Assembly: GCA_024760905.1 (NCBI GenBank)
Contig: CM045729.1
Coordinates: 80,406,550-80,470,549, forward strand
Direction of reading: 5' to 3'
Origin: Plotosus lineatus
Taxonomy: Eukaryota > Chordata > Actinopteri > Siluriformes > Plotosidae
DNA length: 64,000 bases
Shown: one piece after another, positions 34,001 through 46,000 of the stretch
Layout: each line of letters starts with the position of its first letter
Position numbering within the stretch: the first letter of the stretch is position 1
The notes under the pieces: model-generated
The model's input: only the letters and a program-made list of their open reading frames with translations
What the model was told of the DNA's origin: nothing
Database searches by the model: none
Made by a program: the position numbers and the translations under genes

Positions 34001-37000
34001 AAAAACAGATAAATAATTCTTATGCATTTTATTTATTTCCCACTCCACTTGTCGCTGTGGCGGGCAGCGGAGAGTCAACCCTTTCTGTATTGCAGTGTGT
34101 GGGAGGGTCCGATACCTTGAAACTCTAATTTTATTGGATTATATGCAACAGCCTGCACGAGTTGTTTTTGGGTCAAGAGGTAAATTTCCCTAGTTTTTAA
34201 TCAGGTCATTTGTGCAGAGTGAATCCCTTCAACCAAGAAGATGACGAAAAGTAAGAAAAAAAAGATGAGGAGTAGGCTACAATCACTGAATGAAGATTTG
34301 GAAAAATTTGCATGAAGCCAAGCAGAGCTGGCGACCAGCTGATTGTCAAAACTTGGAACACGCTTCCTGTCACATACCAAACACTGCAGCATGTGAGTCT
34401 CTCCGTAATCACCATGCATGCGCATGTGCCCTGAAACATACAATAGCTTAGTCTATTTGATAGCCAGGGAAAATAAATAAATAAATAAAAAAGCACTAGC
34501 GCTTCATTTCAAGGCATTAGATTGCGATGTGGTGAAGATTTCTGTTCTTCTCCCCTCAGGTTGGATTCGGTGTGTGGTGCGTTTCAGAGCATCATCCGGG
34601 CTTTATTCCGACTCTCCAATCCCTCTGATCGAGTCCGTGCTGGATGACGGCATGCACTGGAGCACGTGTTTAAGACGCGCTGATCTCTGAACCCCGCTAT
34701 GTATTTGACCATTTATTATAAGGCGGCGTGTGCAGCGCACTCTCTTCTCTGTCAGCGCACACGTGCTCATCGGCATGAGGAGGATGATCATGCAGACCCC
34801 ATCAAAGTCTCGAGCAAACTACAATCAGAAGTGGATCAGTGAATCAGAAGAAGGTGAAATACTCACAGCGTGCCATAGATGAACTTCGATCAGGTCTTGA
34901 TCATCCTCCTCATGCCGATGATAACATGTGCGTGGACGGAGTAGAGAGCGCGCCGCACGAACAGCCAAAGTGAAGGGCACAGCACCCGGCAAGCGCTCGG
35001 TCTGATGCTGCTGCTGATGGTGCTGATGGTGTGTGGTGTGTAGAGCAGCTGTCTTCACTGTTTTTGACCATACGGAAGTGGAGGGAAGACTTGCGTGTAA
35101 GTTAAAGAACACTTGCGGTATAAAAGGAAAGATCACGGAACCAAAGGGAACACTCTCGGAAAATGTTTCCGTGAACGTGCTTTTGAACATGTTCAAAAGC
35201 ACATTCGCGGAAATATTTGGCCTGACAGAAGAGGAAGAATACCTACAGAGTCGTACGGAAGGACACGGAAGAAGAAGTACTGCCTGAGGAACGTTGGAGG
35301 ATGACTACAGTTTTGCTTCGTGAGTCTGCCGCGCTCCAGTGAAATGGGGGTATTAGTTTGCATGTAGTATATACTAAACTAAATACTTAAGAGTAGGTTA
35401 ATGATTTAGCTACACAGCATTTACTTCTGTTGGAATTGCAAAATTCACATGTCCTTCCGCTGTAATATGGAAATCTGTAAATATCTCCTTTTTTTCCTTT
35501 CGGCTGTTCCCTTCAGGGGTCGCCACAGCAAATCATCTGCCTCCATCTCACCCGGTCCGCTGCATCTTCTTCTCGAGGCCTTTTGCCAGGTAGTTCCAAC
35601 CTCAGCATCCTACTACCAATATATTCACTGTCCCTTCCTTGTACATGATCAAACCATCTCAATCTAGCCTCTGTGACTTTGTCTCCAAAACCTCAAACGT
35701 ATGCTGTCCCTCTGATGTACTCAATCCTGATACTATCCATCCTCGTTACTCCCAAAGAGACCCTCAACATTTTCATCTCTGCTACCTCCAGCTCTGCCTC
35801 CTGTCTTTTCCTCAGTGCCACTGTTTCTAATCCATACAACATTGCTGGCCTCATCACCATCTTGTACACTTTTCCTTTCATTCTTGCCGATACCCTCCAA
35901 TCACACTTCACACCATACACTTTTCTCCTATCATTCCAACCTGCCTTCACATGCTTCTTTATGTCTTTTCCACATTCTCCATTGCTCTGGATTGTTGAGT
36001 GTACGTAAAATCCTCCACCTTCTTTATCTGAGACGAACCTTCATTCTTCTCCTTTCCAGGGCATACCTCCACCTCTCTAGATTTTCCTCCACTTGTTCTC
36101 TGCTCTCACTACAGATCACAATGTCACAATGTCACAATGGTCACCTCTTCTACTCTTTTTGCTCTCTCATTTTCCTCATTCTTCAGCTCTTCAAAGTACT
36201 CTTCCCATCTTCCCAGCACACTTCTGTCATCAGTCAGTACATTTCCACCGCTGTTCTTTATCACTCTAACTTGGTGCATTTCCTTCCCATCTCTATTTCT
36301 CTGCTGTGCCAACCTGTATAAATCATTTTCTCCCTCCTTACTCTCCAACCTAGCATACAAGTCATCATACACCTTCTGTTTGGCCTTTGACACCGCTACC
36401 TTCGCCTTACACTGTGTCCCCCTGTATTCCTGTTTACTCTCTTCGGTCCTCTCAATGTCCCACTTCTTCTTAGCTTCTTCTAGTTTCAACTCCTCCTTGA
36501 AGACAACACGGCACTCTTCATTTTTCAGCTTCCACCACTTTGTCCTCTGCTCTGCCTTTGCCTTCTTCACGTTCCTCACCATCAGTGTCATCCTGCACAC
36601 CACCATCCTGTGCTGTTTGGTAACATTCTCACCCGCTACTACTTGCAGTCACTGACTTCCTTCAAATTGCATCGTTTACACAAAATCTCGTCTACCTGTG
36701 TGCTCGTACCTTCGCTTTTATAAGTCACCTTATGCTCCTTTCTCTTATTGAAGAAAGTATTCTTCACAGCCATTTCTATCCTTTTTGCAAAATCAATCAA
36801 CATCTGGCCTTCTGTGTTCCTGTCCTGGATACCAAACCTGCCCATCACTTCCTCGTCCCCTCTGTTTCCTGCACCAACATGTCCATTGAAGTCTGCACCA
36901 ATGACCACTCTTTCATCTCTGGGGGGTACTCTACATCACTTCATTTAACTCACTCCAGAATCTCTCCTTCTCTTCTAGCTCACATCCTGCCTGTGGGGCA

Positions 37001-37766
37001 AAAACACTGACAACATTGAACATCACACCTTCAATTGCTAACTTGAGACTCATCACTCTTTTCACTTCTAGAAGATTCCTGACCAACCCCTCTTTCAAGA
37101 TGACTCACACTCCATTTCTCTTCCCATCCACACCATGATAAAACAGCTTAAACCCTGCTCCTAAGCCTCCCGCCTTGCTACCTTTCTACCTGGTCTCCTG
37201 AACACACAGTACGTTCCTGACACAACTCTACATTTATCTGGGCTTGGGACCGGCATGATTGAGAGCACTGGCTTGTGCCCCCCTAGTAGTTTTAGTTTGC
37301 TTTTATATATGTTTCTGCAAAGTATATACTTCAAATATTACAGTGAGTTCAAGAGATGATGTTACGCTCCCTGTACCTGATATGCATTCTGAGCTGACCT
37401 GTGTTGGTCATAATCTGCTTAGCATAGAGATATATCTCTAACCAGCTATAGCTGGTTGGCTGAAGGCCTCTACTTCTGTGAAATCAAATTTGATGGAAAA
37501 ACATGCTTAATTCCAAAACGTAATTATAATAAAAATATGTCCCTCTTGTCATGTACTGTAATTCTATATTTTACCTGTTTTTATGACATTAATCTAAACT
37601 AAAAAAAAATGCATTAGCAGCACATCTGGTTTCTAAGCAGAACTTGCTCGTAACACTATTGGTTTGTTCGATTTCGCTCGTCTACTTTTCGCTCGTATAT
37701 TTTTTTGGTGTTGACTTCTCAGATTACAAAATATCTGCTGATTTCAACAGAAAATATCTGGTGACC

Positions 37767-37800
<34 letters not shown>

Positions 37801-40146
37801 CTTTATAGTTAAATATTAAAATCATTACTCAACAATTAATGCATATGGTTTTTGCACCCATTTCAGAAATAATTTTAACAATTATATTTATATATAAACT
37901 TACATGACTGACTTTTGTAACTATAAGGTGGATAAGAATCAGTTCTTGTTCAGCTGCAGTTTTACCTGATATAAGAGCTTGTGATATCCTCATTGGGAAA
38001 TGTGCACTGATGCCAAACATGCTACCACTGAATACGTTGGAGGCTCCACTGACCAGCGCAACACTGGCCAGAGTGCCAGCGAAGAACTTCTCTCTACATC
38101 CAGAAACATCCACCTTCACCAGTACTGTAGTGACTATGAACACAACCAGGATCACAGCCAGAGAGAAGAGGATCCGAACATCAGGGGACAATCTGTCCAG
38201 ATGAAAAAAAACAAATAATTCCAAATCACAGCATTTCAAAATCATACTCTAAATTCATAAAAATTACCATATGGCTTTCAGCCCTGTACTGTTTCGATAG
38301 ATTCACTCATTTGAAAGGTCAAACCATTTTCAGAGTATTTCAGTCTAGTTCCTAGATATTAACCTGCAGCAGTTACTTCCTTCCTCGAATCCTGGTAGAT
38401 ATTTCAATAAACGCTCACTCCTCACTTGGAACAAAAAATAAACTGATAGATTGAATAAGAATTCAGGAAGCATACCATTTTTTGTTATTTGTTTACAGGA
38501 GACCGAACATAGACAAAAGTGATTTATGTTTAAGTTGGCAGAGTTCAGTTTAATATGAACCTCTGCAAAGTACACAGAGGAGCTGGCTGTTTCAGCATTA
38601 CTGTATCTCCCACGAAGAGCAGACGACAATGTGTTTTCAGAGTCTGTCCGCTGTTGCCATCAATGGCAATACTGCTCTCGCAATGCTGGTCCAGCTATTC
38701 ATTCATTTCCTGAACTACTTATTCCTAATTAGGGTCACGGGGAGGCTGGCGCCCATTTCAGTTGACTCTGGGTGTGTACACCCTGGATAGCTTGCCAGGC
38801 CATCGCAGGGGCAATACTCACACAACCATTCACATAGGAGCAATTTAATTAACCTACTGTGCATGTTTTTGGACTGTGAGAGGAAACCCACACAAGCACG
38901 AGGAGAACATGCAAATTCCATACAGAAACACCCAGGCTGGGAATCAAACCCAGGATTTATTGCTGTGAGACAGACTTGCTAACCACTATGCCACCGTGCT
39001 GCCTCAATGCCAGTTCATGCTGGACTAATTTTATATTCACGTTGAATAGACCCTTTAGGACCCCCTACCTCCACCTATTTTTCAAGGTCACAGTGATCAA
39101 TTTATCAAAAATTCCAGTTAACACTCCAGATGGTGCAGTTTTTTCAGATTGGTTTCCAATAATTGTTAAATTCATTGTCAAGTTCTTCAATCCTATTGAA
39201 ACTGATTTACCTCAACATAATTTCAAAGTTAGGGGCAGTGGTGGTCCAGTGGTATAGGGCGCTGGATCGCTGATCCAAAGGTTGGGGGTTCGAGTCCCAC
39301 TCTCCACAAGGTTGTCACTGTCCCCCCCAGTGCGGCTAACTGGGTTATCAAAGGCGGGCCATGTCTCTCACTGTCTATGGTGAGGGCATGTAAAAGAACC
39401 ATTGCTGACATTCTAAAAGAGTAGGCTGCAAAGTCATCAGCGTGTTTCTATCCCTTGCTAAAAGGGTTGTGACAGGAAGGGCATCCGACGTAAAAATCTC
39501 TGCCAAATCAAACGTGCGAATCAGATGATTCGCTGTGGCGACTCCTGAGTAAAAGGGAAAAGCCGAAAGGAAGACAAACAATTTCAAAGTTACAAGGGCT
39601 CATATGAAATATGCACATAGCCATGGAAAATCTCAAAGATATAAAATTTAGATTTATGTTTGTTATTAATACCAGATATGCATTTTAATATGCCTGTTAA
39701 ACTTGCAAAAATAAAAACATCATAATACTAGGTGAGCTGTTGACCACAATACATGTGCTCTGTGTCAAGAATGAATTTCTGGTTGAGTGATACTGTCACA
39801 CCGAGGGAAAGACGATAACAGAGAAAAGTAGATGGGTTCTAACAAAGTTTACTTTAAAGTTCCCTGTGTTCAGACTCAACCATCTAGAACCATGTCTGAT
39901 CAAGCATACTGAAGAGAATCGAGAACCAATGTAGTTTTCTTTAACATACAACCTATTGTTTCATTTCTAACAAATGTAACAGTGCTGATGGATTTCCAGC
40001 TAAATGGCAAATGATAAATCTGGACAAAATGAAATAAATGAGTGGACAACCTGTTAACTAGGAGATAGTTGAGAATAAGGCACAAGACTGAACACACAGA
40101 GGATGTAATGGCAAGGTAGCTCTCAAAGTAATCCTGCACAGAAAAG

Positions 40147-40213
<67 letters not shown>

Positions 40214-42991
40214 ATTAGATACAACAAGTCTTATAAATAGATTGAAATATTAAAATGAACAATAACAACTAGGTGTTTCATATACTGTAACCCCACAGTA
40301 TGCACAGGGGTTACGTTCTGCCCCTACCTGCGAACCCCAGAAATCCGTGAATTACTGATGCGGTTTTAAAACCCGATATATGATATTACATGCACTAAAA
40401 TATGCTTGTAAAAAAATTCCTTAGCCAGTCTTACTCATTAATACAGTAATAATGCATCTGCAACCAATCAGTAGGAGGGAGAAACAAAAGATCTCAGCCA
40501 TTGGCTAAATTTGAATCACATGCCAGTAACGTCCGGGGCTTCTATTAATCCAAGAGTATTTGGGACCGTGACCAGTGAACACAAATGGGCAGGGGGTTAC
40601 TGTAATGTAATTAACAATGCTTAATTGAATATTAAACCATTACAAACCAAGTAAAATACCTTTATGGACTTTGTCATAAATTATCCAAAGTAACTCACAT
40701 TTTTTCCTCATTTACACGACTGAGCAGTGGAGGGTTAAGGGCCTTGAAGAGTGGAATCTTGGTCCTCCTGGGACTTGAACCCTCAAACTTGTGATCACTA
40801 ACCCAGAGCATTAACCACTTAGCCACCGTCTTCACCTCATAGGACACAAGTCAGAGACCAAAACTTACAAAAAGCTTGAATTGTTGTCATGTGATTGGTC
40901 AATGCCACAAATTTCCTATTTTTTTTTTTAGTGTTAATTCTTATATACTGTAGGCCCTTGACTGTTCGCGGTTTTGCAGTCACGGTTTGAGTATTCGCGG
41001 ACTGCCGAGCAACTCACGTGATTCAAATTTAGCCAATGGCTGTCCTCCTTCCTGCTGATTGGTTGCGGTGATGTAACGCCCCTTTTTCCTCATTCGCGCA
41101 CAAATTGTCAATGAGCATTTATAGCATGTTTTAATTACAAGTTAAGTTCTATGATGTCACTCAAAAGCCTGCTAAGCACCAGAAAAAGGTAATGATGTTG
41201 GATGTCTCTTCTGAAGAAATAAGACTTTCCCCGGAAGAAACGACAGTTTCCTCTGAAGTGCTCGAAGAGGAATAATCGTCTGAACTGTTGTAAAACTATT
41301 AAAGTCTTTTTCAATTATTGTTCCAGTGCATCACCTAAGGTAATGTTTAGAATGTTTGTGTTAGATTTTATTTACTGTGATGTAGCATGTTTTTCATTTT
41401 GTTTTATTTATCCAATTTATTACAGTTCTTGTTCTTTTATGTCCTTTTTGTTATGGTCTGTGTTTTGGGGGACTTTGATTTTGGCGCTGTGCCTCCAACT
41501 ATCTATTAACTCTACGGCTGAGGGGCGTGGCTGAGCTGCTCCGTGGCTCACACCTGAATTCACTATTCTTATTTACTCCCAATAAACAAAAGCATGCTCA
41601 CCTCTGCGCCAGAGTATTAACTCACACCACATCACCGCTTCTTTGGTTTGTAACGTTTGCTCTCTAACTCTCTCACTCTAAAAATCTGTTTTCTACTTGC
41701 TCTGGCTGGGCTGCTCGGACTTAATGCAGTTCAGACCTGAATTCAGTCATCTCATGCCTAATGCAATACCTTCCTCTAGTGGGCATTTTTGAAAACTACA
41801 CTGCTGTTTCAATGAGAATGCATTTAAAGGTGTTTTATATGTATGCTGTTTTTCTTTCTTTCTTTCGGCTTTTTCCCTTTTCTCGGGCGTCGCCACAGCG
41901 AATCATCTGATTCGCACGTTTGATTTGGCACAGGTTTTTATGTCAGATGCTCTTCCTGTCACAACCTTTTAGCAAGGGACAGAAACACGCTGATGGCTTT
42001 GCAGCTACTCTTTACGAAAGTCAGCAATGGTTCTTTTACATGCCTCTCACCAGAGACAGTGAGAGACATGGCCCGCCTTTGATAACCCAGTTAACTGCAC
42101 TGGGAGGACAGTGACAACCCTGTGGGGACTCGATTAGGATGAGTGATCCTGCGCCCTATCCACTAGACCATCACTGCCCCGTGTATGCTGTATAATGTTT
42201 ATATTTTATTATCAATAAATATCAGTAAAAAATTAAGATTTTTTAATCATTACTGCATTTTACTACATTAATACTGATACTGATGAATTAAGACTGTCTA
42301 TAGAATGTGTTTAAGAAGCATAATTTAGCGCATGTAATAGATACATAGTAGTTTACTTCCGGCTGCTGATTCGCGTATGTAACGTGATACATGGGGTTTT
42401 ACTCCCGGGTACAGAACTCACGGATTATCTTCATTCGCGGGAGGGGCTGGAACCGAATCCCCGTAAATATCGAGGGCCTACTGTACATTACAGGATCAGC
42501 CAAAAACTTCACATGATTAGTAACAGTGAGACGCATGCTTTTCTAAGAAGTATGTTCTGATCCAGCACAAAATTACTCAGGAAACTGTCAAAATTTTATT
42601 GTTGACTTCTACTAAATACTGTGACTTTTCATCAAATGTCACCATAAAAAACTAATTATCTATTATTCACTGAAAATAAGCAGCAGTTCTGGCTTCCAAG
42701 TACAGTCGGCCCCCTGCCTATGAAATTAACCCATTCCAGAGCCCTTTTCGTAACGCGGGGCTTTCGTAAGTAGAGGTCGCATGTTAAACGCCTAATTCGT
42801 TCCAAGACTCCAATCTTTGGACTGGATAAACCCCATAAACCCTTTAAAATGATAAAAGTACACCAATTTTGTATGAAATATGTGGTAAAAATAAAAGAAA
42901 ATTATTTATTAAACAATTTAAACATTTTATTAACATATTAAACCATTTTATTAACATATTTATTAATTAAACCATTTTAAACATTTTTTAT

Positions 42992-43045
<54 letters not shown>

Positions 43046-43049
43046 ACAC

Positions 43050-43094
<45 letters not shown>

Positions 43095-46000
43095 ATACAA
43101 ACACAGCCACACAATGTTTTGTACACTAGCGCTGCGGGCCACGCCCACAAGACGTGCAATTCAATTGATTGCTTGATTCCTTGATTCAATTCAACTTGAT
43201 TCCTTGAGGGATCGGAATTCCAAATGAGCTCAAATGCGCCCACATTTATTAAACATTTACTGAATTAAGCAGCTTAAAAACTAAACTAAAAACTACAGAG
43301 TGAAGCTTCCTTCTCTCACTATCTGGGAGGCCAGCGGAGCGGGATGTTGAGAGACAACCAGTGAGAGAGCAATTCGCGCATCGTGTGAAATTTTGATTGG
43401 CGCATTTGAATTTTTAATTTCTTTTCATAAGAGGGGGTTGTTTTCGTATCCTGGGGACAGAAATGTAGGAAAATTATCTTCGAACTCGGGGATTTCGTGC
43501 CCAGGGATCTTTGTAAGTAGGGGGCCGACTGTACTAGTAAGTTAATTCCGGTGGTCTTCGGGTCTTCAAATGACACAGAGGTCAGTGGAGGGGTTTTTAC
43601 ATAAAAGAACTTGTGTTGATCTGGTCAGTACTTCAAAAGCATGGGAAATAGATATTAAAAATAATGCACCACATTTCCATTGCAATTTAATTGACACACA
43701 GATCTGATGTTCTCCGACAAGTACGTTTCCCTCTAAATTTTGGCATAAGTGCAATCAATTCAAATTAAAAATCAGGAAATTTCTAAATACATTTTTCACA
43801 TACTGCTTTTTAACAGACCACTTTCAAATAAAGCTTTTTGACTGCTTTCAAATAAAGCTTTTTGACATGTGGAAAGAAATGTTGGAATATTGATTGTTTA
43901 ATAAATAGGAAATGCTGCAAATTCACTGACTTGTGGCAGCCATGTTTTTTGATGTAGCATCGTTTTCCTTGGCCAGCTGCACTGGATATTGGAGGGAGCA
44001 AGGGAGTTCGCCCAATCTGTCCACATGTACTTTGTGGATTTAGAACAAGCTTTCAACCGTGTCCCTCAGATTTTCTTGCGGGAACTACAGTGTGCTGGAC
44101 CCATTGCAGATGATGTCCTTTTGGCTTTGTCAGCCCAGGACCTCCAGCTCTCATTGGTGTGATTTGTGCAGAGCGTGTACAAAGCGATGATGAGAATGAG
44201 CACCTCCAAGTCTGAGGCCATGGTTCTCAACCGGAAAAGGGTGGAATGCACCCTTCAGGTCTGCAAAGAGGTCCTGCTCCAAGTGGAGGAGTCCAAGTGT
44301 CTCGAGGACTTGTTCCTGAGTGAGAGGAGGATGGAGCAGAACATCGACAGGCAGATCACAACAGCCTCTGCTGTAAAGCAGACCTTGTACCGGTCCATCG
44401 TGGTGAAGAGGGAGGTGAGCCGCAAGGCAAAGTCGAGCTGCGTTCCAACCCTCACCTATGGTCATGAGCTTTGGGTTGTAACTGAAAGAACAAGATTGTG
44501 GATACAAGTGCCTGAAATGAATTCCTTAGCAGGGGGCCGAGGCTCTCCCTTAGAGATAAGGTGAGAAGCTCAGCCATCCAGGAGGAGCTTGGAGTAGAAC
44601 CACTGTGCCTCAGCCTTCAGAGGATCCAGTCGAGGTTGCTTGAACATCTGATTAGAATGCCTCCTGAACACCTCCCTAGTGTGGTGTTTCGGGAATGTCC
44701 AACTGGGAAAACATTCAGGGGTTGACCTGGAAATTACTGCAGGGACTATATCTCTCCGCTGATCTGGAAACGCCTCGGTGCACTCCTGGAAGAACTGGAG
44801 GAAGTGGCTAGGGAGAGGGACTAACAAAAGAGTGCTATAAAAATAAAGTTGCCTTTATCAAGTCATCAAAGGTAAGTGAAAGGATTTTTCATCATATGTT
44901 TTGTGTTCCCCCAGTGCACTAACTGGGTTATCAAAGGCCGGTCATGTCTCTCACTGTCTATGGTGAGAGGTTCATGTAAAAGAACCACAGTTGACTTTCA
45001 ATAAGAAAAGGCTTCATAGTCATCAGTGTTTTTCCACCCTGCGATGGCCTGGCGAGCTGTCCAGGGTGTACTCTGCCCTCGCCCAGAGTCGGCTGGGATG
45101 GGTGCCAGCCTCCCTGCGACCCCAATTAGGATTAAGCGGTTACAGAAAATTAATCAATTAATGAATGGGTAGTGAAACATGCACATGTCTTCCATGTTAT
45201 AACTTAGGGCCACTTTGCTCTGTGGAGCTGATGCACCGGAACCCCACTGCGTTCATCATTTTAAGCGGTGTCAATAATGATTATTGATGAACAATGATCA
45301 TTAAGGACTCACTTCTGTGATTAAGGATACACATTGAGGATTATTTTACTTATAAATAAAATTTCATTGTAAAAATAAATGACAATGACTTGGATTTAGA
45401 TTGGAATCTGTGCATGCAAGTGGAGTGACATTTGATACAAAAAGTTTTCTTGAGCTGGACAACTTTCCCAAACACTGTGGTAGTTATAAAGTACAAACAA
45501 TTTAACATTTGCATGAATGGTAAAGAAAAGGCTTTTCTTAAGGCATTTTCAATAAGGCATTACCTTATTGCTTTACTTTGTACTTTTGTAAAGTACAGTC
45601 ACCTCAACTCACACTCCGACCTCATAAAAATCCCCACACACTCAGCATTACCTCAACTAACACACCAGCTCATTTGCCTAAACTCACACACCCAAGCACT
45701 CACTTTAACTCACGCACACACCCCACTCACCTTAACTTACACACCCCCCACTCAAATCAACTTACTCCCAGCAACCTTGACTGATATGTCCTCTTGCCTC
45801 AACTAACATACCTGACCACTCACCTCAACTTACCAAGCTCCAAGCTCTCGAACTCACCCACCCATCTCAACACATTCACCTCAACTCACCCAGTCCCAGA
45901 CATTTCACCTCAACTGACCCAATCACCTCAGCTCATCTATTCACTCACCCAGCCCTACCCACTCAACTTAACTCACTCTTAGATCAGTGTGGATCTCTCC

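Noticed and set aside
45432..45982. Thr/Leu/His-rich open frames
   Set aside because: They are plus-strand readings of the G-rich intronic minisatellite after exon 1 of slc29a3.
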